From assembly GCA_022545645.1 (NCBI GenBank), contig JACZQQ010000025.1:1-18351 (forward strand): a DNA stretch of 18,351 bases, read 5' to 3'. This document shows positions 7,220 through 15,011 of this stretch, piece after piece (within the stretch, counting starts at the first letter, position 1; each line of letters starts with the position of its first letter). The translations under genes were made by a program, and so were the position numbers. Source of the DNA: Acidobacteriota bacterium. GTDB lineage: Bacteria; Acidobacteriota; UBA6911; RPQK01; JADFOI01. The notes under the pieces are model-generated. The model saw only the letters and a list, made by a program, of their open reading frames with translations, did no database searches and was not told the DNA's origin.

Positions 7220-8029
7220 CTAAGGACTGTCCTGCTCCACATCCTGCACACAGCGGAAGCTAATGCCATACTGGGAGTCGGCTGCATAGCCGCTGCGACT
7301 GTAGAGGCCCATGGTTCTCCCTTTCACGTTATAGGAACCGCCACGGACCGCGATGTAATCACTTCGAAAGGAATCGTCCCGACGAGCTGGACTGTCGGGA
7401 TAGGGGGCCAGTTCCTCGCTCGTCCACTCCTGGGCGTTGCCCACCATGTCGTAAACACCATAGGCACTCTTATCCGCCTCCATTTCTCCCACCTCCATCG
7501 TATTGCGCATGCCCATCTCCGAGGAATTGGAGCTTCTGGCATCCCAGAGATCACCCCAGGAATACCTGTAGGCATCCGGACCACGAGCAGCCTTCTCCCA
7601 CTCAGCTTCCGTCGGCAAGCGCTTGCCAGCCCACTCACAATAGGCCTTGGCGTCTTCCCAGGTCACATTGCTCACGGGATGGTCTTCCTTACCAATACTG
7701 TAGAACTGGCGCCAATTGCCTTCCGGTCGAAAGTCCACCTCAGTGATGAACTTGATCCACTCGCCGTGTGTCACTTCATAGACATCGATAGAGTAGGCCG
7801 GCAGGTCAACGGTATGTGCAGGCACCGCCACTTCAGGGGGAGCCTGTTGGTCCGTCCCCATGGTGAACTCACCCGCTGGAATGAGCACGCTTTCACCCGG
7901 CTTGGGCCTGACGATCTCCGGCTCGACAGCGATCGCCTCATCGGCGGGGGCCTCCGCTTCACCACAGCCTAGCCACGTACCATAGCTGAGCAGGACCACA
8001 GATGCGAGGAAGAATGTTTTATTTGTCAT
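7220..8029 (-). CDS. Exported FGE-sulfatase (SUMF1)-domain protein lacking catalytic cysteines
   Basis: 269 residues. The N-terminal hydrophobic stretch ends in W-L-G-C22, an imperfect lipobox, suggesting a lipoprotein or otherwise exported protein; a low-complexity acidic linker follows (~23-46). The FGE/SUMF1 fold is clear: IPAGEFTMGT (50-59), a V-T-x-x-E-W helix, SNVTWEDAKAYCEWAGKRLP continuing to the EAEWEKAARG end (~120-150), GVYDMVGNAQEWTSE (191-205), RGGSYN (229-234) and GISFRC (255-260). Genuine formylglycine-generating enzymes carry a copper-binding cysteine pair between the RGGS and GFR motifs; residues 235-254 contain no cysteine. It is therefore probably not a sulfatase activator but one of the many binding or otherwise divergent members. 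It appears to have its own promoter. Confidence 0.88.
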   Translation of the reverse strand: MTNKTFFLASVVLLSYGTWLGCGEAEAPADEAIAVEPEIVRPKPGESVLIPAGEFTMGTDQQAPPEVAVPAHTVDLPAYSIDVYEVTHGEWIKFITEVDFRPEGNWRQFYSIGKEDHPVSNVTWEDAKAYCEWAGKRLPTEAEWEKAARGPDAYRYSWGDLWDARSSNSSEMGMRNTMEVGEMEADKSAYGVYDMVGNAQEWTSEELAPYPDSPARRDDSFRSDYIAVRGGSYNVKGRTMGLYSRSGYAADSQYGISFRCVQDVEQDSP

Positions 8030-8036
8030 GGCTTTT

Positions 8037-8045
8037 TTTATAGCA
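8037..8045 (-). promoter_or_regulatory. Extended -10 element directly before the FGE-like gene
   Basis: Minus strand TGC-TATAAA (8045-8037) is an extended -10 with five of six consensus bases. Only 7 nt (all in an A-run plus GCC) separate it from the ATG at 8029, so the predicted start of transcription is at or next to the start codon. No Shine-Dalgarno sequence is present. No clear -35 is seen. Confidence 0.45.
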
Positions 8046-8101
8046 CTCCGTGATCCCAGGCACCAGCAAAATCGACACGAAACAGGGGATTCCGAAATTG
8101 C

Positions 8102-9427
8102 CTACAGATAATGTTTTTTTACCCAATCCAGGGTTTCCTCTTTGGAGGACAGCTTACCCTCCAATTGGAAGTCCTCGATAGCACTCAAGATCTCGGAAAA
8201 GAGGGGTCCCGGTTCCAGGCCCAGGCGGATCAGATCATGGCCATTAATGAGGGGCTTGGGCCGCATCGCCTCTTGGCTCAGTTCCTCCAGTTTCTCCTGG
8301 CAAAAGTGGTAGCTGGAGAGTTTCCCATGACTGGCCAGTGAGTCCAGGCGGTGAAGTTCGAGGTGGTCACTAAAATTGGGTTTACGGAGGAAACGCTTCA
8401 GGGTACTTTCCCGCATTTCCTGAACGTGGATGAAGCGCAGATGATCCTTGACCACATCAACCACCTCTTCGATCTGCTGGTTGGAAATCCGCAACCTTCG
8501 ACAGATCTCTTCGGCCATCTTGGCTCCGAGATCGGCATGACCATCAAAGCGAATTCGCTCCTTGATGGTGAAGGTGGGAGGCTTGCCCACGTCGTGAAGC
8601 AAAATCTCCAGAGCGAGGGTCTCACTGCGTTCCTGGGAGAGCTCGAACATCAGACAGGTGTGCACGAAGACATCGCCTTCCGGATGGAACTGTGGGGGTT
8701 GCTGGACGCCTTGCATGGCCGCAATTTCAGGTAGGATGACTTCCAGAATTCCCGAATCAGACATCAACTTCAGTCCGCGAGAGGGATCGGGTCCGGTGAG
8801 AATCTTCAACACCTCGTCCCGGATTCGCTCCCAACTCACCTGGGTGAGTTGGGAGGCATGTTCTTTCACTTGTTGGTAGGTCTGCTGTTCGATCTCAAAA
8901 TCAAGCTGGCAGGCGAAGCGCAGGGCCCGCAGTAGGCGCAGTTTATCCTCCTGGAATCGAGATTGGGGAGGACCTACAGTGCGAATCAACTTGCGCTCGA
9001 GATCCTCTCTCCCCTTGAGGTAGTCGATGACTTCTTCAGTGAAGGGATTGAAGAAAAGTGCGTTAACCGTGAAGTCGCGACGCTCGACATCGTGCCGGGC
9101 ATCGGTGAAACTCACCCGGGTGGGATGACGACCATCCACATAGTCCGCTTCCTTCCGGAAAGTCGTCACCTCGAAATTGTTGGTGTCCTGCACCACCACG
9201 ATCACCCCGAATTGTTTGCCCACGGGGATCGTCTTGGGGAACAACTGCTCAATTTCCTGTGGGGAAGCTGAGGTGGCAATATCAATCTCAGAGATGCTCT
9301 TCTCAAGGAGCAGGTCCCGAACGGCACCTCCGGCAAAATAGGCATCATGCCCCTGATCGTGAAGGGTCTTGAGGATGGCTAGAGCGCCCTTTAACAGATG
9401 GGGATCAACCCGTTCTTGCAGGGACAT
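8102..9427 (-). CDS. cca: CCA-adding enzyme / poly(A) polymerase family tRNA nucleotidyltransferase with HD domain
   Basis: 441 residues. Class II nucleotidyltransferase signatures: GGAVRDLLL (33-41) with the metal site at E47-I-D49, RRDFTVNALFF (116-126), and EDKLRLLRALRFA (160-172), followed by an RNA-binding helical region. An HD phosphohydrolase-type domain follows: H256, H278-D279 in ILLHDVGK, and H297. The role is adding or repairing the CCA end of tRNAs. Class II members also include poly(A) polymerases and separate A- and CC-adding enzymes, which cannot be told apart by eye. In most relatives the first catalytic carboxylate is Asp (DxD); here it is Glu. The start follows the TPR gene by 19 nt, suggesting an operon, with only a weak ribosome site. 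The gene symbol is by family. Confidence 0.9.
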   Translation of the reverse strand: MSLQERVDPHLLKGALAILKTLHDQGHDAYFAGGAVRDLLLEKSISEIDIATSASPQEIEQLFPKTIPVGKQFGVIVVVQDTNNFEVTTFRKEADYVDGRHPTRVSFTDARHDVERRDFTVNALFFNPFTEEVIDYLKGREDLERKLIRTVGPPQSRFQEDKLRLLRALRFACQLDFEIEQQTYQQVKEHASQLTQVSWERIRDEVLKILTGPDPSRGLKLMSDSGILEVILPEIAAMQGVQQPPQFHPEGDVFVHTCLMFELSQERSETLALEILLHDVGKPPTFTIKERIRFDGHADLGAKMAEEICRRLRISNQQIEEVVDVVKDHLRFIHVQEMRESTLKRFLRKPNFSDHLELHRLDSLASHGKLSSYHFCQEKLEELSQEAMRPKPLINGHDLIRLGLEPGPLFSEILSAIEDFQLEGKLSSKEETLDWVKKHYL

Positions 9428-9446
9428 CCGGTGACCGCAGAGCTTT

Positions 9447-10568
9447 CTATAATTCCAACTTGTTCAGTTGTTGGGTCCAACTCAGGTCGGGGAAGTCGCG
9501 ATTGCACCAATCACGATAGAAGTTGAACTTGTCTTCCTGTCCCAGGTGATAGTAACTCAGCGTCAAATTGGGGAGCATGATTTCTATGTTATGAAACTGA
9601 TGGGAAAGCTTGAGTGTCTTTTCACCCGCTTCAACAGCTTCTTGATGCCGACCCAAGGCCTGATAATTATTGGTCAGATAGCTTTGAATTTCAGCTTGTT
9701 CTTCTTTGTCCTCTATGGGTTCCTGTAGAGCCTTTTCAACAAATTCAATCGATTTTTCGTGTTCTTTCAGATGGTAATAGCAATAAGCCGTTTCGATATA
9801 AAGCCAAGACAGAGGTTCTTTGTCGGGTTCCAGCTCCTTGAGTTCCAGCAACTTGAGATAGGAATTCAGGGCCATTCGGTAATCGAGCAGCCGCTGGTGA
9901 CACAGTCCAATACTGAAGTAGACGTCGTCTTTCCGTTCGAAACCGGGATCCACCTCTAAAACCCGGCCAAAGTATTCCTGGGCCTCCTTGTACTCACCCA
10001 GCTCGTAAAGGTTGGAACCGAGCTTGTCAAAGATGTAGGCGATTTCAGGATCATTGTTGCTGATGAGGGAGATCGCTTGAGTGTTGTATTTCACGGAGTT
10101 GCGCAAATCGCCCTTCTGTTCGTAATTCCGGCTCATCCCAGCCAGCAGCATCCATTGAGGTTCTCGATGAAGGTGGCTCAGATGCTTGAAGGCCTCAAGG
10201 CGGCATTCCAAGGAGCGATCGTTTTCATCATTGTACTCATAGAGAGAACCTAAAAAGTAATGGATCAGTCCGCTGATTTCCGGGTCGAAGTCTTCCTCAT
10301 CGGAGCGAAGCATATTTTTTGCGCCCAGAAGCGCCTTGTGGGCCTCCTGATCTTTTTTCAAGAAAAAATAACAAATGCCTTCCATGCCTTGAAAGTAGGC
10401 TCGAGGATTGCCCTCAGGAGCCAGTTTTTCAGCTTCCCCGTAGTAGGCGACGGCTTCCTGGTATTCGTCCTGGTCGTAATAGCAGGCCGCAATCTCGTCC
10501 AGAACCTCCAATTTTTCCTTGGCTCCCTGGGCGGCTATCAATTTTTCTTTGAGTTGTTTAACATCCAT
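9447..10568 (-). CDS. Cytoplasmic tetratricopeptide-repeat protein
   Basis: 373 residues with no signal peptide or membrane segment. Most of the length is TPR-like helix pairs: A-A-C-Y-Y-D-Q-D-E-Y-Q-E-A-V-A-Y-Y at ~27-43, later KLGSNLYELGEYKEAQEYFG with a following E-V-D-P, then SIGLCHQRLLDYRMALNSYL and TAYCYYHLKEHEKSIEFVEK, and further repeats toward the C-terminus. Strongly acidic and rich in Tyr, Glu and Leu. No catalytic domain is visible. It is the first gene of a likely two-gene operon with the CCA enzyme (19-nt gap), but TPR scaffolds are too generic to infer a partner. Its start lies 40 nt from the divergent gene at 10609. The AGG just before the ATG is too close for an ordinary Shine-Dalgarno site. 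Confidence 0.85.
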   Translation of the reverse strand: MDVKQLKEKLIAAQGAKEKLEVLDEIAACYYDQDEYQEAVAYYGEAEKLAPEGNPRAYFQGMEGICYFFLKKDQEAHKALLGAKNMLRSDEEDFDPEISGLIHYFLGSLYEYNDENDRSLECRLEAFKHLSHLHREPQWMLLAGMSRNYEQKGDLRNSVKYNTQAISLISNNDPEIAYIFDKLGSNLYELGEYKEAQEYFGRVLEVDPGFERKDDVYFSIGLCHQRLLDYRMALNSYLKLLELKELEPDKEPLSWLYIETAYCYYHLKEHEKSIEFVEKALQEPIEDKEEQAEIQSYLTNNYQALGRHQEAVEAGEKTLKLSHQFHNIEIMLPNLTLSYYHLGQEDKFNFYRDWCNRDFPDLSWTQQLNKLEL

Positions 10569-10608
10569 CCTGAAGGGCTAGAGTAGCATCTTCAAATGGG
10601 ATGGTCTA

Positions 10609-11352
10609 ATGCGCTTGAGCATGGTTTTCGTACTGTTGCTGTGCCAGCTGAGCCTGAGTCTGATCTGGCTTCTCCAGCCGGAACGGAGAAGCGCATATGA
10701 GCAATTTGTTCCCCAGGATGTTCTCGGTTTGATGGTCCTGACCCACCCTCCCACCCGTCTTGATTTTCTGGAGCATTCGAGTGTGGGGCGCTGGTTTGAC
10801 CTGGTCGCACAAGATCTTGAAGAAAGAATCCCCGATGAAGTGAGAGAACAGGTGGTCTCCCTGTTCAGGGATGAGCTTGAAAGTGTGTGGCTCTTGATCC
10901 ACCATCTTGAAGGCCGGCCCGAGGGTTCCTGGCGAATTCATTTTACCGGCCTGCTCAAGCCTCGACCCCTGCAGAGGCGGGCACTTGAACTTCGCATCGA
11001 GCAGGTGGTCAAGGACGTTTTCGGAGCTGTTCAGACCTCAGAACATCAGAGTGTCCGAATCTACAGGGGAAGAAAACCCGGTCAGGTTATTTACCAAGTG
11101 CAAATGCCTGATTTTCTCCTCGTTTCCAACAGTGAGGAAGGCTGGCAAAAGACGATGCGTACCATTGCTGGAGAAGAGGCAAGTTTGGCCGAAATGACCT
11201 CCTTCAGGAGAGTCCAAGCTCACCTTAGAATGGAGGAGGGCCTGTTCCTCTATTTCAAGGCCAACCGGATCTTTCCCTTGTTTCCGGAGTTTGGCTACCT
11301 CATCCGATGGAACCAGGAAGAGATCTCTGAGGATTATTACGAGGTGAAGTAG
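10609..11352 (+). CDS. Unrecognised exported or signal-anchored protein
   Basis: 247 residues. The N-terminus (LSMVFVLLLCQLSLSLIWLL, about residues 3-22) is a membrane anchor or signal peptide; an in-frame ATG at 10621 would shorten it by four residues. The mature part is a mix of alpha and beta with no cysteine and no recognised motif. The segment VPQDVLGLMVL, then an SSVGRWFDL stretch, faintly recalls the opening of DUF3352-type periplasmic proteins, but those are usually about twice as long and the similarity is too weak to name. The ORF ends cleanly with TAG and its codon use looks like that of neighbouring genes, so I take it as real. It is divergent from the TPR gene and convergent with the secreted protein at 11414. 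Confidence 0.68.
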   Translation: MRLSMVFVLLLCQLSLSLIWLLQPERRSAYEQFVPQDVLGLMVLTHPPTRLDFLEHSSVGRWFDLVAQDLEERIPDEVREQVVSLFRDELESVWLLIHHLEGRPEGSWRIHFTGLLKPRPLQRRALELRIEQVVKDVFGAVQTSEHQSVRIYRGRKPGQVIYQVQMPDFLLVSNSEEGWQKTMRTIAGEEASLAEMTSFRRVQAHLRMEEGLFLYFKANRIFPLFPEFGYLIRWNQEEISEDYYEVK

Positions 11353-11381
11353 GAGATAAGCTTATTGCCCTCCTATTCTTC

Positions 11382-11409
11382 TGTCAGTTGTCAGTTGTCA
11401 GCTGTCTGC
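11382..11409. repeat. Four tandem heptamers (TGTCAGT type)
   Basis: TGTCAGT, TGTCAGT, TGTCAGC and TGTCTGC occur back to back in the 61-bp gap between two convergent genes. The repeat is too short for a CRISPR array. Heptameric CAGTTGT/CAGCTGT runs of this kind occur as dispersed intergenic repeats in several bacterial groups. No T-tract or strong stem marks it as a terminator. Confidence 0.65.
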
Positions 11410-11413
11410 GGTT

Positions 11414-12037
11414 TTATCTTCTAGCTCCTGTCTCCATGATCACCTTGCCGGGTTGGAAGGTGAACGACTGAATGCCGTAGGGCATCTCGAAGGGCTGGGT
11501 CGGATCAAAGGGAGGATTGTTCTTTTTGCCCAGTGAGCTCAAGAGGTTATTGACCAATCGGGCGGGAATCGGAATGCCGCTGAGTCGAGCCTCTTGGACC
11601 CGATAGGTCGCCAGGCCCTTTTCAGCCTCCAGTGTTCCCTCAATCTCCAGGGTCTGTATTCCCTTGAGTAGAAGCCTTAGATAACCGGTCATCACGTCAT
11701 CTACTGGAAATTGAAGCTCATCCACATTGACCTCAACCCGTGTCAGAAAAGTTCCCTCCTTGAGAAGCAGGACAATGCTTTCCACTGCCTTTTGATGCTG
11801 TTGGTGCAGCTGGGCGGACAGGTAGGCGTTTAACTCCTCTTCAGTGACTTGATAAGTCCTGTTGGGAACCGTGCCCTGCTCATCATTTTCTCTCAGTTCC
11901 TCCAGGATTCGGGTGACTTTGGCGACCCCAGGATCACTGGCCTGTCCTGCTTGCGGCCTGGATTCAGCGGTTAAGGACAGCCAGCCGACGATCAACAAGA
12001 GGCCCAGGATGGCTGCCCGGTGAAAATTGATTTTCAT
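11414..12037 (-). CDS. Unrecognised secreted protein, last gene of the arsC-thiI run
   Basis: 207 residues. A signal peptide covers residues ~1-24 (AAILGLLLIVGWLSLTAES). The mature domain begins with a helix and a VTEEELNAYL motif (~residues 65-74), then alternating amphipathic strands (TRVEVNVDELQFPV, LEIEGTLEAE) and a hydrophobic IPIPARLVNNLLSSLG helix, ending in strands after EMPYGIQSFTF. The layout of an ELNAYL-type start followed by curved beta strands is loosely like DUF2993/YpmS-like lipid-binding proteins, but this is only a hint. No cysteine and no catalytic motif. It starts 32 nt after the antiporter stop, with AGGGA three nt before the ATG. Real gene by signal and spacing; function unknown. 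Confidence 0.72.
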   Translation of the reverse strand: MKINFHRAAILGLLLIVGWLSLTAESRPQAGQASDPGVAKVTRILEELRENDEQGTVPNRTYQVTEEELNAYLSAQLHQQHQKAVESIVLLLKEGTFLTRVEVNVDELQFPVDDVMTGYLRLLLKGIQTLEIEGTLEAEKGLATYRVQEARLSGIPIPARLVNNLLSSLGKKNNPPFDPTQPFEMPYGIQSFTFQPGKVIMETGARR

Positions 12038-12069
12038 ATATCCCTAGATGCCCAACCGGGACGTTTGTT

Positions 12070-13425
12070 TTAATCTTTCTTTCTCATGCTTTGGCTGCCA
12101 ATGGATTCGAAAACTTCACCGGGAACCTCATGCACACGGGGAAAAACGTAGCGCAGCAGGATCGGGGTGATCATGGTGGTCACCAGAACCATGATCACCA
12201 TGACGGAAAACATATTCGGACTAATGATGCCGCGACTCAGACCGACACCTGCAATGATCAGTCCCACCTCTCCACGACTGATCATTCCAATCCCCACCCG
12301 CAACGACTGGATATTGTCAAATCCGGTCACTCGTGCACCCAGGAAACAACCCAGAATCTTGGTCAGGATGGCCACAGAAACGATGGCCAGGAGGAAGCTG
12401 ATTGCGCTGCCCAACTCCCGGGCATTGGCTTGGAGTCCGATACTCACGAAGAAAATGGGAACAAAAAGCGAGTAGGTCAGCGGCTGTATTTTTTCGTCGA
12501 TTTCCTCTTTGAAGCGGGTTTGGGCAAACAGGACTCCCGCCATGTAAGAGCCGGTGATGGCCGCCAGAGAGGCTATAGATTCGGCTGCCCATGCATAGAA
12601 GAAAGCAAACACCAGTACAAAAGCCAGCAGAACCTGGCTGGCCGGAATCTTCTTGACCCGCTCACACCATTTTTCCAGGTATCTGCTTCCGATGAACCAG
12701 AAAGCCGCAAAGTAGAGAGCCATCCAAAACACAATGCCCAGGACAACTCCGATTCCAGTCGACTCGGCCGCCCCAGCGGCTCCAACGGCGGACAAAGCCG
12801 TCACCACACCGAGAATAATGATTCCCAGGACATCGTCGATCACCGCTGCCCCGAGTATGGTGGTCCCTTCTCGAGAACGTAAGACTTTCAGTTCGATGAG
12901 AGTCTGGGCGGAAATGGAAACAGAAGTTGCGGTGAGAATCGTTCCCACAAAAATGGCTTCCCAGTAAAGAGGATATCCGAAGTAATAGCTGAGAAGGGTT
13001 CCCCCCAGCAAAGGCAGGAGGATCCCTCCCATGGCGGCCCAAAAGGCAGTCTTCCCCACCTTTTTCAGTTCCTCCAGATCGGTCTCCATACCCGCTACAA
13101 ACATGAGCAGGATCACCCCGATTTCTGCCAGGTCCTTGACCAGAGCTTCGAGATAAAGCGAGTTGGCTGTTTCCCCCAGTGCCACCAGTGAGCTGGATTC
13201 CTGGGCGGCATCGATCAAAGCGTCAACGGCCCCCGTAGCATGAGGGCTGGCCTGTGAAAATACACCCAGATTCAGCACATCCAAGACGGTTGGACCCAGT
13301 ATCAGACCTACCGCGATTTCTCCTAAAACCGCCGGCTGACCATAGCGCACGCTGAGTGCACCGGCCACCTTGGCGGCCACGACGATCCCTCCTATCAGGA
13401 GCAGAACTTGAGGTAGATGATCCAT
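12070..13425 (-). CDS. NapA-like Na+/H+ antiporter (CPA2 family)
   Basis: 451 residues with about 12-13 hydrophobic segments, typical of the monovalent cation:proton antiporter-2 family. The discriminating motif is present: TATSVSISAQ (165-173) in the first discontinuous helix and GAAVIDDVLG (192-201) with D197-D198, the two-aspartate pair of electrogenic Na+/H+ exchangers such as Thermus NapA. KefB-like K+ efflux proteins have a different pattern and a C-terminal nucleotide-binding domain, which this protein lacks. A loop of about 45 residues between the second and third helices (~52-96) is longer than usual. Its ATG lies 5 nt after the thiI stop, with AGG 8 nt upstream, so it is almost certainly co-transcribed with thiI. 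It acts in the inner membrane for sodium and pH homeostasis. Confidence 0.9.
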   Translation of the reverse strand: MDHLPQVLLLIGGIVVAAKVAGALSVRYGQPAVLGEIAVGLILGPTVLDVLNLGVFSQASPHATGAVDALIDAAQESSSLVALGETANSLYLEALVKDLAEIGVILLMFVAGMETDLEELKKVGKTAFWAAMGGILLPLLGGTLLSYYFGYPLYWEAIFVGTILTATSVSISAQTLIELKVLRSREGTTILGAAVIDDVLGIIILGVVTALSAVGAAGAAESTGIGVVLGIVFWMALYFAAFWFIGSRYLEKWCERVKKIPASQVLLAFVLVFAFFYAWAAESIASLAAITGSYMAGVLFAQTRFKEEIDEKIQPLTYSLFVPIFFVSIGLQANARELGSAISFLLAIVSVAILTKILGCFLGARVTGFDNIQSLRVGIGMISRGEVGLIIAGVGLSRGIISPNMFSVMVIMVLVTTMITPILLRYVFPRVHEVPGEVFESIGSQSMRKKD

Positions 13426-13430
13426 CCGGG

Positions 13431-14624
13431 TTACCTGCTTATCGCTTCTTGTTCCATGTGGCCCTGAAACTCGATTGTTTCCGTCTGCATCTGCTTGAGG
13501 GCTTCCTGGACCATGGGGTTGATCTCCAATCGACTTTCGATTCGCTGAATCCCATCCAGCTTGGCTCGTGTTTCAGGATGCCGGGGAACGAACAGGGAGC
13601 AACAGTCTTCGTGAGGCAAGATGGAGATGGGAAAGGTTCCGATGCGCCGGGCCACGGCGACAATCTCTTCCTTGTCCTCTCCAATCAAGGGTTGCAAGAT
13701 GGGTAGTTGGGTGGCGTCGGAAATCACACGCAGGTTTTCCAAAGTTTGGGAAGCAACCTGCCCGATGCTGTCTCCCGTGACCAGGGCATGAGCGCCTTCC
13801 CGACGAGCAATTTCTTCGGCCAATCGCATCATGAGGCGACGATAAAGGATCACCCGGGTCTCAGCCGGGGTGAAAGCCACAACCTGTCTTTGCAACTCGG
13901 CAAAAGGGATCATATAGATCTTGGAACGATATTGATATTCAGTCAGAATAGAAACCAACTGGCGCACCTTATCCAGGGACTCAGGGGTGGTGTGAGGGAG
14001 GCTGTGAAAATGAACGAAGATGGCACGACAACCCCTCTTCAGCACCTTGAAAGCGGCAACCGGTGAGTCGATTCCCCCCGACATCAAGACCACGACCTTG
14101 CCAGAGCAGGAAACAGGCAGACCGTTGACGCCTTTCAACTTGCGAAAGTACAAAAAAGCATACTCTTCGACAATGTCCACATAACAGGTGAGCTCGGGAC
14201 CCTCGAGACGGACTGTCTGTCCGGACCGGGTGCGAATGACGTCTCCCAAAAGTTCGTTCATCTGCTGGGAGGAAAGAGGATACTTCTTGTTGGCTCGGCG
14301 AGAGTCAATTTTAAAGGTCTTAAACTTCCTTGGGGAGACCAGCTTCCACAAGTCTTCCTGCAGTACTTCCAGGTCTTGAACCGACCGCCAGGCGGGACAA
14401 CAATAGACCAGTCCAAAGACCTTTTGTAAACGGGCACCGATTTGCTCTACGGGTGAGTCCGCAGTGAGTTTAACCAGGATTCGTCCCGAGATGCGACGGA
14501 TGGAACCATAGGGTAGACCTTGTAAGGCCTTCTGCACGTTTTGACTGAGGCGCTTTTCAAAAAAAGGTCGGTTTTTCCCCTTGAGAATGATTTCGTGATA
14601 GTAGCAGACAAAGTATCGTTTCAT
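13431..14624 (-). CDS. thiI: tRNA 4-thiouridine synthase ThiI, rhodanese-less form
   Basis: 397 residues. N-terminal ferredoxin-like and THUMP domains (~1-165) bind tRNA. A PP-loop pyrophosphatase domain follows, with the ATP-binding S182-G-G-I-D-S187 motif. The conserved HEDCCSLFVPRHP at 338-350 places C341/C342 at the position of the catalytic cysteine 344 of E. coli ThiI. ThiI adenylates U8 of tRNA and delivers sulfur from a cysteine desulfurase, giving 4-thiouridine; in some bacteria it also serves thiamine thiazole synthesis. The protein ends soon after this motif, so the C-terminal rhodanese domain of the E. coli enzyme is absent, as in Bacillus-type ThiI. That fits the tRNA role better than thiazole synthesis. 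Second-to-last in the run, 53 nt after the lipoprotein. Confidence 0.95.
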   Translation of the reverse strand: MKRYFVCYYHEIILKGKNRPFFEKRLSQNVQKALQGLPYGSIRRISGRILVKLTADSPVEQIGARLQKVFGLVYCCPAWRSVQDLEVLQEDLWKLVSPRKFKTFKIDSRRANKKYPLSSQQMNELLGDVIRTRSGQTVRLEGPELTCYVDIVEEYAFLYFRKLKGVNGLPVSCSGKVVVLMSGGIDSPVAAFKVLKRGCRAIFVHFHSLPHTTPESLDKVRQLVSILTEYQYRSKIYMIPFAELQRQVVAFTPAETRVILYRRLMMRLAEEIARREGAHALVTGDSIGQVASQTLENLRVISDATQLPILQPLIGEDKEEIVAVARRIGTFPISILPHEDCCSLFVPRHPETRAKLDGIQRIESRLEINPMVQEALKQMQTETIEFQGHMEQEAISR

Positions 14625-14677
14625 CGGCTCAAAGTTTTCGATCCCAAGATCATGGATACACAGATTTCCAGCCAGGG

Positions 14678-14968
14678 TCAGCTGATCTTCTCGACCACCA
14701 TGGTCACCTCTTTCACGTCGCCTTTCAATTTGTAGTAGACGTGAACATAGGCCCCCGTCTCAAAAGCACTTCCCTTGATGGAACTCGGGATGATTCGGAA
14801 GGTGATCTCCTCCTTCTTGCCCTGGATGACCAGTTCGCTCAGGGAAATGGATTGAACCGTGCCGTAGACGTCGAAGATCTTTTCCTCAATCGGCGTGTCG
14901 TTTTTCCAGAAACAACCCCACTGCAAGACCAACAGCAGCAGGCACGAGAGGTGCAGTGACCGTACCAT
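14678..14968 (-). CDS. Small predicted lipoprotein, beta-rich (OB-like)
   Basis: 96 residues. A short hydrophobic leader (~5-17) is followed by Q-W-G-C19, which gives Gly at -1 and Cys at +1 but lacks Leu at -3, so lipidation is probable rather than certain. The mature part is a run of strands: DVYGTVQSISLSELVIQG, EEITFRII, AYVHVYYKL and VKEVTMVVE. This alternation is compatible with a small OB-type barrel, similar in character to DUF5666-like envelope proteins, but I recognise no specific family. It lies 43 nt after arsC and 53 nt before thiI on the same strand, so probably in the same transcript. Ribosome site weak. Confidence 0.7.
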   Translation of the reverse strand: MVRSLHLSCLLLLVLQWGCFWKNDTPIEEKIFDVYGTVQSISLSELVIQGKKEEITFRIIPSSIKGSAFETGAYVHVYYKLKGDVKEVTMVVEKIS

Positions 14969-15011
14969 GGGAAGAGATTGTACTGGAAAAGGGGTCTAAA
15001 TTCTAAAGATG

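Noticed and set aside
11382..11409. Heptamer run as a CRISPR array or attachment site
   Set aside because: Units are 7 bp with no spacers, and no integrase or cas gene is near.
12091..12882. 263-codon plus-strand frame, rich in His and Gln
   Set aside because: It is the antisense shadow of the antiporter gene; the odd composition comes from complementing hydrophobic codons.
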